A stretch of 64,000 nt of DNA, from NCBI RefSeq assembly GCF_037126465.1, contig NC_088206.1:56958841-57022840 (forward strand), written 5' to 3'. The notes beneath the pieces are model-generated. The model searched no databases. It was given only the letters and a program-made list of their open reading frames with translations, and was not told where the DNA came from. Shown one piece after another: positions 47,307 to 59,100 of the stretch. The number at the start of each line of letters is the position of its first letter. The first letter of the stretch is position 1. Source of the stretch: Ornithodoros turicata. Taxonomy: Eukaryota > Arthropoda > Arachnida > Ixodida > Argasidae. The position numbers and the translations under genes are program-made.

Positions 47307-48666
47307 ATGTGATGGTATTACTGTGAGGCTTCAAATGACCACCAAGATGGCGGCCGAAACTAGCCGAGGCTACCCCGCACCGAATGTGACGTCACGTGCA
47401 AGCTATGTATACGCTATACGACAGTACGTCTCTGCGCATGAGAGAAAGAAAAGGTTGGTGAAAGCACGTGACAAAACGTCTGTCCACTCAGAGCACCACC
47501 TCTCCCTGTTTGTCAACAAATGACGTCATACTGTTCGACAGCGCCACCAATTTGGTAGAGTTGAACTACGCTCAAAGCTAGGGGCGAACAAGGTCGCGCC
47601 CGAAAAACCACGGGTTTGAGAGGTTTACGATGGTACCTGAAAAGGACGCGACCTTCTTTCTTTCAATAGGAGGAAGCGAACAAGTGCCCATTCGCGGAAC
47701 CCAATCCTACCCTTATGATTTGTTTCGGTTTCAATCTGTCTACCAACGTCACGATGACGTTTCTCGGGTAGAGGTCTATAAGTGGGCATCGCCGACGGGG
47801 CGCAACGATGAAGCAACGAGGTGCTGGTCAAAGGGCTCGCGTTGTCGCAACGTGGACCTTACATGCAGTTGTTGTGGTACCTTATTTTAGGGCAATCCAA
47901 TGAGACTGTTCTACGTGCATGAGGTGAAAGGAAAAAGCTCATGGGCTGTGAGAAAGGCTGACCTACTTGCATAGCGTATAGGGTTTATGCACGGACGTCA
48001 GAGGGCGCCAGCTTCGACAAGGTGAAATCGCCTCCATGATGTTGGTCCCTCGAAGTTTGATTCCGGTTTTCGATCATTGCCATATGCTATTTAGAGGACT
48101 ACTAACGGAAATTACATGGAAATTACTTGGATATGGTACAAATAATATTCACACAGTACAATAACTTTGAAACACCAAATGTACGGTGAATGCGATGTGC
48201 GTGAACCTGGACAGTCACAACCTGAGGGACCTACATTACGGCGGCAAATCTGCTAGCGACAGTGGTGCTCTCCTGCGGATGACGTCATGTGAATAAACCC
48301 TTTTAGGCACAAAGGGAGATTCACATGGGCCGTAGAGTCGAATAGATGACAAACTACGTAGACGGAGAAGGTGGTGGAGGAGGTGAAGGTAAATGGCTTC
48401 AGCGTAAGCGTGATAATAGTCAATGGATGATAGTATGGATCATGGTGAAGGGATGATGATGATTATGACGAGACGACGATGATGATGATGATGATGAGCT
48501 AAAAGCGCCGCGAGTGGAAAAGGAAAGGTGAAAGACCCGCTGTACCAGGACTATTCCTTCTGGCAGGACTATTCCATCTGGATTGCAGAGACACGGGGAT
48601 CCCAGCAGACGGAAAAGGAGACTGATGTAGGCTTGGCAAAAACGATCGTAAAAGCTACAGTGCGGT
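47307..48666. other. Gene-free stretch between the ISL2EU-like element and the satellite
   Basis: Contains CpG-containing sequence with CACGTG- and GACGTCAC-like motifs (47385-47475), which may be the promoter side of the SWIM-YqaJ gene. A direct duplication (AGGACTATTCCNTCTGG) lies near 48547-48582. No gene was recognised. Confidence 0.4.
48478..48497. repeat. (GAT)n microsatellite
   Basis: About seven GAT units just before the satellite array; a looser GATGAT stretch precedes it from 48450. Confidence 0.8.
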
Positions 48667-50498
48667 GGCCCAAAATAGAAAGTTCCCACTGAGAGTCCAA
48701 CCCGGATTGTTTGATTCAGAGTCCACAGTGCGAAGGAATGATCGATAGAAAAAAGCGATTGTAACAAAAAGTGGTCAGTGCGTGAACAAGCAATATAGGG
48801 AGACAAATTGAAAGTTCCCACTCAGAGTTCAATCCGGATTGTTGGATTGAGATTCCACAGTGCGAAGAAATGATCGATAGAAAAAAGCGCTTGTAACAAA
48901 AAGTGCTCAATGCATGAACAAGTAATAGGGATGAAGAAAGTTCCCACTGAGAGTCCAACGCCGATTGTTGGATTCAGAGTCCACAGTGCGAATAAATAAT
49001 CGATAGGAAAAAGAGATTGTAACAAAAAGTGGTCAGGGCATGAACAAGCAATGGGGAGAAAAATAGAAAGTTCCCAATGAGAGTCCAACGCGGATTGTTG
49101 AATTCAGAGTCCACAGTGCGAAGACATGATCGATAGAAAAAAGCGATTGTAACAAAAAGTGGTCAGGGCATGAACAAGCAATGGGGAGAAAAATAGAAAG
49201 TTCCCACTGAGAGTCCAACGCGGATTGTTGGATTCAGAGTCCACAGTGGGAAGACATGATCGATAGAAAAAAGCGATTGTAACAAAAAGAGGTCCCGGCA
49301 TGAACAAGCAATAGGGAGAAAAATAGAAAGCCCCATTAAGAGTCCAACGCGGATTGTTGGGTTCAGACTCCACAGCGCGAAAAAATGATCGACAGAAAAA
49401 AAAGCGATTGTAACAAAAGTGGTCAAGGCATGAACAACCAATAGGGATGAAAATAGAAAGTTCCCACTGAGAGTCCAACCCGGATTGTTGGATTCAGAGT
49501 CCACAGTGCGAAGAAATGATCGACAGACAAAAGCGATTGTAACAAAAGTGGTCAGGGCATGAACAAGCAATAGGGATGAAAATAGAAAGTTCCCACTGAG
49601 AGTCCAAGACAGTCCAGATTGTTGGATTCAGAGTCCACAGTGCCAAGAAATGACCGACAGAAAAAAGCGATTGTAACAAAAAGTGGTCAGGGCATGAACA
49701 AGCAATAGGGATGAAAATAGAAAGTTCTCACTGAGAGTCCAAGACAGTCCAGATTGTTGGATTCAGTGTCCACAGTGCGAAGAAATGATCGACAGAAAAA
49801 AGCGATTGTAACAAAAAGTGGTCAGGGCATGAACAACCAATAGGGATGAAAATAGAAAGTTCCCACTGAGAGTCCAAGACAGTCCAGATTGTTGAATTCA
49901 GAGTCCACAGTGCGAAGAAATTATCGATAGAAAAAAGCGATTGTAACAAAAAGTGGTCAGGGCATGAACAACCAATAGGGACCAAAATAGAAAGTTTCCA
50001 ATGAGAGTCCAACCCGGATTGTTGGATTCAGAGTCCACAGTGCGAAGAAATGATCGACAGAAAAAAAGCGATTGTAGCGAAAAGCAGCAATAGGGACCAA
50101 AATAGAAAGTTTCCAATGAGAGTCCAACCCGGATTGTTGGTTTCAGAGTCCACAGTGCGAAGAAATGATCAACAGAAAAAAGCGATTGTAACAAAAGTGG
50201 TCAGGGCATGAACAAGCAATAGGGATGAAAATAGAAAGTTCCCACTGAGAGTCCAAGACAGTCCAGATTGTTGGATTCAGAGTCCACAGTGCGAAGAAAT
50301 GATCGACAGAAAAAAGCGATTGTAACAAAAAGTGGTCAGGGCATGAACAACCAATAGGGATGAAAATAGAAAGTTCCCACTGAGAGTCCAAGACAGTCCA
50401 GATTGTTCAATTCAGAGTTCACAGTGCGAAGAAATTATCGATAGAAAAAAGCGATTGTAACAAAAAGTGGTCAGGGCATGAACAACCAATAGGGATGG
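48667..50498. repeat. Satellite array, left block (130/135-bp units)
   Basis: Head-to-tail units share GTTCCCACTGAGAGTCCAA, then CAGAGTCCACAGTGCGAAGA, then GCGATTGTAACAAAAAGTGG and GGGCATGAACAAGCAATAGG. Measured spacing is 130 bp (49066 to 49196) for units with the AACCCGG/AACGCGG centre and 135 bp (49855 to 49990) for units with the AAGACAGTCCAG centre. The first, degenerate unit starts near 48667. The block is cut at 50498 by the LINE. Long minus-strand frames here are not genes: 135 is a multiple of three and the unit lacks stops in some frames. Confidence 0.95.
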
Positions 50499-50521
50499 TT
50501 CGATTCGATTCGATTCGATTC
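50499..50521 (-). repeat. LINE 3' tail, (GAATC)n
   Basis: About four and a half copies of TTCGA/GATTC on the plus strand, equal to a GAATC tail on the element's strand. It takes the place of a poly-A tail at the junction with the 3' target duplication. Confidence 0.9.
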
Positions 50522-50646
50522 GGGTTTTATTGGCGCATCAGCTACAAAGGCCATAGTGCGCCAAATACCACTGAAGACTAGTTAGTTAAAAATTACATGT
50601 GCAGGACTAAAAGTTAAAGTAACTGTTACATTAGTATTTAAAATCA

Positions 50647-53600
50647 CAGATCTTTTAAAAATCCAGTATCTTTAAAAAACCTATACACGTTCTCAAAAGG
50701 AACAAAGCTGTCATCTCCCAGCAGTAGCATTGGATGGAGGGGCAAAAAGGTTCTATAAAAGGGAGAAAAATGATGTTGACGAAGATGTTGGTACGCTGGA
50801 CACGTGATGAGGATGTGAATGATCGAAAGCTGTTCACCACAGTGGTTTCATTCCGTTAGGTCTTCTTCTCGTAGAAGATACCCATGTGTCAAGTATGTGT
50901 GTCCCAAACGAAGGCGGGAGGATAACACTTCATATAGTCGATTGGACATACCAGGTGAACTGGAGCCTACATAGGGCTTGATACTGTGTAATTTATTATT
51001 GGTTTGCATGTCCCAAGATGTTTGCCAGTCATTATTGATGCATCTTTTCAGACGTAGTTTGAGATCTTGATATGGAATTTCGAAAGGGGTTATGTCACCT
51101 GTTAACGCAGCCGTAGCAGCATGATCAGCTTGTTCATTGCCAGGTATGCCAACATGACTGGGTACCCAGCAGAAGAGTACCTGATAGGCCCTATTAGCTA
51201 TAGTGCTTGCCAGGCTCCTTGCACGATGAACTACCAGGTTTTTAGTGGGGTGTATGTTACAAATAGCCTGCAGAGAACTGAGAGAATCTGTGTATATTAC
51301 TGAGGATCTTATGTGGTTTTGTATGATGTAGTTGAGGGCTAAAATTATTCCATACACTTCAGCAGTAAAAATAGACATGGTGTTCTGTAGCCGGTGTGAA
51401 CGTGTGACAACTCCAGTAACCATAGCACATGAAACCCTAGTATTTGTTTTCGATCCATCCGTGTAGAATTCAACATGATTGCCAAAGGTTTTCCTTAGGT
51501 GCTCAAATTCCTGTTTCAGTACAATGTTTGGGGTATTACGTTTGTCATATCTAGTGAGTGATCTATCATATTTTGGATGAGGTTGCCATGGAGGGATTTT
51601 TTTACTGTACTCAAGGATCATGGACTTATATTCTGTAAAGCCATAGTGCTCAATTTCCTTAGACATGCGCATACTAAATGGCAATACCGCTGAAGGCCTG
51701 TTTAAAAAGAGTTGTTTATATTGTGTGTCTCTTACAGCAGGGATCGCCGGGTTTTGTGGGTAGCCTCTAATCCTTAATGCATATGACGTACTCAGGTAGA
51801 ACCGCCGCCTTTCGAGAGACCACTCATTGGTTTCTACGTAAAGGCTCTCGACAGGCGAGGTCCGGAAAGCTCCAAGGACCAGGCGCAGTCCCAGGTGATG
51901 TACAGGGTCCAACATTTTCAGAGTAGAAGGTCGTGCTGACCCATACACCACACAACCGTAATCAAGTTTTGAAAGGACAGTGGAGACATAGATCCGGTGT
52001 AACGTATCGCGTTCTGCTCCCCAGGATCGGTGTGAGAGTACCTTTAAAATGTTCAAAGACTTTATGCATTTTTTCTTGAGGGTTTTCAGGTGAGCTGAGA
52101 ATGAGAGTTTTTCGTCGAAAATGAGACCAAGGAATTTGTGTTCAGATTTCACGCTTATACTTTGGTTGCACATAGAAAGAGTGGGGTCTGGGAACATTCT
52201 CCGAAACTTCGAGAAACGAACACAGACTGTCTTGTCGGGAGAGAATTTGAAGCCATTTTCCTGAGACCATTTAACCAGTTTATTTATTGTTAGCTGTAGC
52301 TGACGTTCGCACACCGATAGGTTAGAGGAGCAATAAGAAATCTGAACATCATCGACGTACAACGAGTATTTGATTGATGAAGGGATAACACTTGCTAAAG
52401 AGTTCATTTTTACAATGAAAAGGGTCACGCTAAGTACGGATCCCTGCGGGACACCATTTTCCTGGATGAATGGACGAGATAGTGTTGTCCCAACTTGTAC
52501 CCTGAAAGTTCTTCCCTGTAGGAAATTGGTAATACATTGGAACATTCTGCCACGTATACCGAGTGCATGCAAGTCTCGAAGGATACCATATCGCCATGCT
52601 GTATCGTATGCCTTCTCTAAATCGAAGAAAACAGACATACAATGCTGTTTCCTGACGAAGGCTTCTCTAATGGTAGTCTCCAAACGCAAAAGTTGGTCGA
52701 CTGTTGAGCACGCAGCTCTAAAGCCACACTGATATTTATCCAAACAATTATTTTCTTCTAGAAAATACATAAGACGATTGTTGACCATGCGCTCAAAGGT
52801 CTTCCCCAGACAACATGTCAGCGCTATGGGTCGGTAACTGCACGGGTGCGAGGGATCTTTTCCTGGCTTCAGCAGTGGAACTATGGTTGCCTCCTTCCAG
52901 CCAGAAGGGAGAACACCTTCTCGCCAGATAAAATTAAAGAAATCCAGGAGAGACTTTAATGAAGACAGATGTTTAAGCATGGAGTACACTATGCGATCAG
53001 GTCCAGGTGCCGAGTTTTTAGGGGATGACAGAGCCCTTTGTAGCTCCGCCATTGAAAAAGGTGAGTTGTAACCACACCTCTCATCTGACCCACTGTCAAC
53101 TGCATGCCTTTCAGCAGATGATTTAATTTTTAGGAAATCTCTGCTGTAATGGGATGAACTTGACACTTGTTGGAAATGTTCCCCGAGGGCATTGGCCTGC
53201 TCCTCCATACTTTGACACACTGTACCATTTATTTCTAACAATGGTACACAGAAGCTTGTATAGTCGCCCTTTATTTTCTTTAGTCTGTCCCATATTATTT
53301 TTGATGGAGTGTTACTATTTAAGGATGATACGAAATTTCTCCAAGACTCTTTCTTTGCTTGCCTTCGCGTCCAACGTGCTTTCGCCCGAGCTCTTCTGAA
53401 AGCAATTAGATTTGTTGTAGTGGGGTGCCGTCGAAAGACACCCCACGCCCGGTTTTGTTCTTTGCGTGTGCTTCCACAATCGCTCGTCCACCAAGGCTTG
53501 GAGCGCTTGGGGAGTCGGCCAGATGTTTGCGGAATGGACTGTTCAGCGGCATTTATAATTGTATGAGTGACCAATTTATTTGCCTCCTCAACATTCAAAC

Positions 53601-54360
53601 CCTGAAAAGAAGAAGACAGGAAATTTGCTTCTCTTTCAAATATGTCCCAATTTGCCTCTTGTAATTTCCACCGTGGTGGACGAGTTTTTATGTTGTTAGT
53701 GTAACCATGCAATTTAATAATGACCGGAAAATGATCGCTACCTCGGGGATTCTGTTCAACTCTCCAGTCCATGCAGTGGAAAAGAGAAGAACTGCACAAA
53801 GAGATGTCTATTGCGGAAAACGACCTTGATGCAGAGTTTACATACGTTGGCAATCCCGTATTTAGTAAGCAGACCGGCCTTGCAAGGAGGACTCGTTCCA
53901 ACATTCTCCCACGACTATCGGTTTTCTGGCTCCCCCACAAGATGTTGTGTGCATTGAAATCTCCAAGCAGAATGAACGGTGCGGGAAGCTGGTCCAAAAC
54001 ATCTTCTATTTGTTTCTGTTTAACAGCTATCGAAGGTGGAAGATAAAGAGAACATACAGTTATTACATTATCGAGACAAATGTGAATAGCAACAGCCTCA
54101 AGTGTTGTGTTTAGTGGAATGTACCTTGCAGGAAGGTGTTTTCGTGTCAGAACTGCGACACCTCCAGAAGCCCGTGCTGTGTTGGATCGGTCCTTCCTAA
54201 AGAGATTCCATTGTCTGAATGGATTAGGGTTACAGGGGTTCATATAAGTTTCCTGCAAGCAAATACAGGCGGCAGTGTGTGTTTCACAAACATCATGAAC
54301 ATCATCTATATTTGCGAGCAGGCTTCGGCAATTCCACTGAAGGATAATGCTAGGCTTCAT
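50647..54360 (-). pseudogene. LINE ORF2: endonuclease-RT-RNase H, one premature stop
   Basis: Encodes target cleavage, reverse transcription and RNA removal. ATG at 54360 (MKPSIILQWNCRS) is the likely start, 85 bp after the ORF1 stop; the frame is open further up but without domain content. The APE endonuclease shows CICLQETYMN, LLGDFNAHNILWGS and RGSDHFPVII. The RT shows RPIALTCCLGKTFERM, MSVFFDLEKAYDTAW, VPQGSVLSVTLF and the catalytic SLYVDDVQI. RNase H shows EFYTDGSKTN, FTAEVYGIILAL, YTDSLSSLQAI and CWVPSHVGIPGNEQADHAA, all key acidic residues present. A TGA at 50848-50850 sits where NHCGEQLSIIHIL should be preceded by the first Cys of a zinc knuckle. The frame then stays open 67 more codons to TGA at 50644-50646 (ending RFFKDTGFLKDL). 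Otherwise intact over about 1,237 codons. Confidence 0.9.
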
Positions 54361-54445
54361 TAAGGTAATTAGGAGGAGGAAAAGGAACACCTGCATTGTG
54401 TAGTGTGTGTATTTTATGTGAATTTTGTGTTGTCTCTGCATGGCT

Positions 54446-55669
54446 TTATGGAGCCTGTATTCTTGGTGGGGGTATTTTCTGCTGCTCCTTATGCTTTCCT
54501 CTACCTCTACCACCTGACTTCTCCCGCTTGTCCTTCCCCTGAGAAGAACCAGCTGGAAGACTCGACGACGACTTCTGTGATGAGCGGTCGTCGTCGTCAA
54601 CTTCCATGGTTAGGGCTTGGGACGGATAGCTTGTAATCTCGTCCCAAACAGAAGGGGAGCCAGCAACCTCTGATGAGGTTGTTGCCGTCCCGTTTGGGCT
54701 GGCAGTTTGGCCAGCCTGAGGGGACACTTCCGTGGCCCTCTCTTTTCTTTGGGGAGTGTGGAGTGGAGGTCCAGGAGTCTGGGTCTCCACAGATACTCCG
54801 AGTGGTGCCACTCCCCTGCGCACCACTTCGGAAAAAGTGCCTTTATTCTGAAATTCCAGTTGTGTCTTAGCTGCTTTGTATGTGATGTTTTGCTCTGTCT
54901 TTATTTTTAAGATTTGTTTTTCTTCTTGAAATCGGGGGCACGACCTGGAGTAGACGGGGTGCTCGCCACGACAGTTTACACATTTTACGTTACTTTGGCA
55001 AGGCTCTGGTGTGTGGTCTTTCTCAGCACATTTTGGGCATGTTGCATGTCCCCTGCAGGTCTGCGAGCTGTGTCCAAAGTGTTGGCATTTAAAGCAGCGC
55101 CTCGGGCTAGGAACATATGCTCTTACTTGACAGTTGATGTATCCTGCCTTCAAGGAAGAAGGAAGTGTATGGAGCTGAAACGACAGGACTACATGCTTAG
55201 TTGGTATTTCCTTGCCTTCCCTGCGCATTACAATTCTTTTTGCGAGCACGACTCCCTGATCTTGTAAGCCTTCTTCTATTTCGGTATCTGAGCATGGGAG
55301 CAATTCATCCACAGAAATCACACCTTTAACAATGTTCAGAGTGCGATGTGCTGTGACAGATACAGGTGTATCGCCAATTTTCTTTAGTGATTGGAGGGCT
55401 GCGCTCTGTTGTTTGGTCTGAACTAGAACCTGAATGTCACCTGTTCTTAGCTTTTTGGCCTCATAGGATTTCCCTATTAACTGTTCTAGAGCCTTTGCAG
55501 TCACAAAGGGAGATATCTTTTCGAGTGGGCAGTTCTGGTCTTCTGAGTGTAGGATAAGAAACTTTGGGAACCAGGGTTCTTGAGTCACATTAAGAAGATT
55601 CATAGTTAGTGCCTCGTTGCGGCTTCTTTTAGGAGGCCGATCACGTCTTTTAGAGGTTTGAGTGTCCAT
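54446..55669 (-). CDS. LINE ORF1: RNA-binding protein with three CCHC knuckles, intact
   Basis: A 407-residue protein from ATG at 55669 to a stop at 54446. The N-terminus is basic (MDTQTSKRRDRPPKRSR). A central part, about residues 90-170, resembles the RRM-like region of such ORF1 proteins. About residues 200-250 hold three zinc knuckles: CFKCQHFGHSSQTC, CPKCAEKDHTPEPC and CVNCRGEHPVYSRSC. The C-terminal third is Ser/Pro/Gly-rich and ends in a basic tract (KDKREKSGGRGRGKHKEQQK), likely nucleic-acid binding. It coats the element's RNA for retrotransposition. No frameshift or stop was seen. Confidence 0.9.
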   Translation of the reverse strand: MDTQTSKRRDRPPKRSRNEALTMNLLNVTQEPWFPKFLILHSEDQNCPLEKISPFVTAKALEQLIGKSYEAKKLRTGDIQVLVQTKQQSAALQSLKKIGDTPVSVTAHRTLNIVKGVISVDELLPCSDTEIEEGLQDQGVVLAKRIVMRREGKEIPTKHVVLSFQLHTLPSSLKAGYINCQVRAYVPSPRRCFKCQHFGHSSQTCRGHATCPKCAEKDHTPEPCQSNVKCVNCRGEHPVYSRSCPRFQEEKQILKIKTEQNITYKAAKTQLEFQNKGTFSEVVRRGVAPLGVSVETQTPGPPLHTPQRKERATEVSPQAGQTASPNGTATTSSEVAGSPSVWDEITSYPSQALTMEVDDDDRSSQKSSSSLPAGSSQGKDKREKSGGRGRGKHKEQQKIPPPRIQAP

Positions 55670-56170
55670 GCAAAAAATATATGGTGTTCAGTACAGTAGG
55701 TGTGTCGGCCACCACCGACCCCAACCAAGGGAACATGCTCTGCACATTAACACATCCCTCTGCACTATACCCAAGTGCAGCTTCTGGAGAGTGAAAAGAC
55801 TGCCCAAGGTTGACCCTTGCCGCCAAAGAAGGTGAAAAGGAGGAAAGATAGAGGGAGAGCAGAAGAAAGAAAAAAGTAATGAAAAGCGAGATGGCGACTA
55901 GCTGGATAGTCCTGGCCGGGCCTTCCAGGATCACCCGTCTGTGGGAAGCAGGGGCCAAAGCAGTGTGTTGTTTTCCCGGAGGGGCCCCGAAGGGTCCAAA
56001 CCAACCTCCGAGTCCACTCAACTGCCAGGATCCCCCTTTCCCCAGCCACGGGAAAGCCACGCACAGCTATACGTGGGGGTCTCCCTCCTGCGGCGACCCA
56101 ACCGTGAGTGCAGGAGGGGGCTACTGCGGCTGCTGCCGGGCGATGGGGGCGCCAAGTTCCCGACGCCGGG
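55670..56170 (-). promoter_or_regulatory. LINE 5' UTR with presumed internal promoter
   Basis: This is the 501 bp between the 5' target duplication and ORF1. LINEs of this type use an internal promoter here. The sequence is GC-rich near the 5' end (GGCGCCCCCATCGCCCGG). Specific start-site elements cannot be assigned. Confidence 0.5.
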
Positions 56171-59100
56171 AATAGGGATGGAAATACAAAGTTCGCACTG
56201 AGAGTCCAATGCGGATTGTTGGATTCAGAGTCCACAGTGCGAAGAAATGATCGACAGAAAAAAGCGATTGTAACAAAAGTGGTCAGGGCATGAACAAGCA
56301 ATAGGGATGAAAATAGAAAGTTCCCACTGAGAGTCCAAGACAGTCCAGATTGTTGAATTCAGAGTCCACATTGCGAAGAAATTATCGATAGAAAAAAGCG
56401 ATTGTAACAAAAAGTGGTCAGGGCATGAATAACCAATAGGGATGAAAATACAAAGTTCCCACTAATTGTAGCGAAAAGTGGCAATAAGGACCAAAATAGA
56501 AAATTTCCACTGAGGGTCTAACCGGAACTGTTGGATTCAGAGTCCACAGTGCGAAGAAATGATCGACAGAAAAAAAAGCGATTGTAGTGAAAAGCAGCAA
56601 TAGGGACCAAAATAGAAAGTTTCCACTGAGAGTCCAACCCGGATTGTTGGTTTCAGAGTCCACAGTGCGAAGAAATGATCGACAGAAAAAAAGCGACTGT
56701 TGCGAAAAGCAGCAATAGGGACCAAAATTGAAAGTTTCGAACGAGAGTCCAACCTGGATTGTTGGTTTCAGAGTCCACAGTGCGAAGAAATGATCGACAG
56801 AAAAAAAGCGATTGCAGCGAAAAGCAGCAATAGGGACCAAAATAGAAAGTTTCCAATGAGAGTCCAAGACAGTCCAGATTGTTGAATTCAGGGTCCACAG
56901 TGCGAAGAAATTATCGATAGAAAAAAGCGATTGTAACAAAAAGTGGTCAGGGCATAACCAAGCAATAGGGATGAAAATACAAAGTTCCCACTGAGAGTCC
57001 AACCCGGATTGTTGAATTCACAGTCCACAGTGCGAAGACATGATCGATAGAAAAAAGCGATTGTAACAAAAAGTGGTCAGGGCATGAACAAGCAATGGGG
57101 AGAAAAATAGAAAGTTCCCACTGAGAGTCCAACGCGGATTGTTGAATTCAGAGTCCACAGTGCGAAGACATGACCGATAGAAAAAAGCGATTGTAACAAA
57201 AGTGGTCAAGGCATGAACAACCAATAGGGATGAAAATAGAAAGTTCCCACTGAGAGTCCAAGACAGTCCAGATTGTTGGATTCAGAGTCCACAGTGCGAA
57301 GAAATTATCGACAGAAAAAAGCGATTGTAACAAAAGTGGTCAGGGCATGAACAACCAATAGGGATGAAAATAGAAAGTTCCCACTGAGAGTCCAAGGCAG
57401 TCCAGATTGTTGGATTCAGAGTCCACAGAGCGAAGAAATGATCGACAGAAAAAAGCGATTGTAACAAAAAGTGGTCAGGGCATGAACAACCAATAGGGAT
57501 GAAAATAGAAAGTTCCCACTGAGAGTCCAAGACAGTCCATATTGTTGAATTCAGAGTCCACAGTGCGAAGAAATTATCGATAGAAAAAAGCGATTGTAAC
57601 AAAAAGTGGTCAGGGCATGAACGACCAATAGGGATGAAAATACAAAGTTCCCACTGAGAGTCCAACCCGGATTTTTGGATTCAGAGTCCACAGTGCGAAG
57701 AAATGATCGACAGAAAAAAGCGATTGTAACAAAAGTAGTCAGGGCATGAACAAGCAATAGGGATGAAAATAGAAAGTTCCCACTGAGGGTCCAAGACAGT
57801 CCAGATTGTTGGATTCGAGTCCACAGTGCGAAGAAATGATCGACAGAAAAAAGCCATTGTAACAAAAAGTGGTCAGGGCATGAACAACCGATAGGGATGA
57901 AAATAGAAAGTTCCCACTGAGAGTCCAAGACAGTCCAGATTGTTGAATTCAGAGTCCACAGTGCGAAGAAATTACGATAGAAAAAAGCGATTGTAACAAA
58001 AAGTGGTCAGGGCATGAACAACCAATAGGGATGAAAATACAAAGTTCCCACTGGGAGTCCAACCCGGATTGTTGGATTCAGAGTCCACATTGCCAAGAAA
58101 TGATCGACAGAAAAAAGCGATTGTAACAAAAGTGGTCAGGGCATGAACAAGCAATAGGGATGCAAATAGAAAGTTCCAACTGAGAGTCCAAGACAGTCCA
58201 GATTGTTGAATTCAGAGTCCACAGCGCGAAGAAATTATCGATAGAAAAAAACGATTGTAACAAAAAGTGGTCAGGGCATGAACAACCAATAGGGATGAAA
58301 ATACAATGTTCCCACTGATTGTAGCGAAAAGCGGCGATAAGTACCAAAATATAAAGTTTCCACTGAGGGTCTAACCGGAACTGTTGGATTCAGAGTCCAC
58401 AGTGCGAAGAAATGATCGACAGAAAAAAAGCGATTGTAGTGAAAAGCGGCAATAGGGACCAAAATAGAAAATTTCCACTGAGAGTTCAACACGGATTGTT
58501 GGATTCAGAGTCCACAGTGCGAAGAAATGATCGACAGAAAAAAAGCGATTGTAGCGAAAAGCAGCAATCGGGACCAAAATAGAAAGTTTCCACTGAGAGT
58601 CCAACCCGGATTGTTGGATTCAGAGTCCACAGTGCGGAGAAATGATCGACAGAAAAAAAGCGATTGTAGCGAAAAGCAGCAATAGGGACCAAAATAGAAA
58701 GTTGCCAATGAGAGTCCAACCCGGATTGTTGGTTTCAGAGTCCACAGTGCGAAGAAATGATCGACAGAAAAAAAGCGATTGTAGCGAAAAGCAGCAATAG
58801 GGACCAAAATAGAAAGTTTCCAATGAGAGTCCAACCCGGATTGTTGGATTCAGAGTCCACAGTGCGAAGAAATGATCGACAGAAAAAAAGCGATTGTAGC
58901 GAAAAGCAGCAGTAGGGACCAAAATAGAAAGTTTCCAATGAGAGTCCAACCCGGATTGTTGGATTCAGAGTCCACAGTGCGAAGAAATGATCAACAGAAA
59001 AAAACGATTGTAACAAAAGTGGTCAGGGCATGAACAAGCAATAGGGATGAAAATAGAAAGTTCCCACTGAGAGTCCAAGACAGTCCAGACTGTTGAATTC

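Larger units (their letters stand above)
50499..56170 (-). mobile_element. Full-length I-group LINE inserted in the satellite, 11-bp target duplication
   Basis: A 5672-bp non-LTR retrotransposon on the minus strand: 5' UTR (55670-56170, GC-rich, starting CCCGGCGTCGGG), ORF1 (54446-55669), ORF2 (about 50647-54360), a short 3' UTR with AATAAAA, and a pentamer tail read as (GAATC)n at 50499-50521. AATAGGGATGG, a satellite sequence, is duplicated exactly at 50488-50498 and 56171-56181. Length, intact 5' end and clean duplication indicate a complete, fairly young insertion. An endonuclease, RT and RNase H in one ORF2 place it in the I group. Confidence 0.93.

Noticed and set aside
54446..54600. 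ORF2 of the satellite-embedded LINE starting at 54600 and overlapping ORF1
   Set aside because: The first 80 codons have no conserved content. The endonuclease starts at the ATG at 54360, which is the better initiation site.
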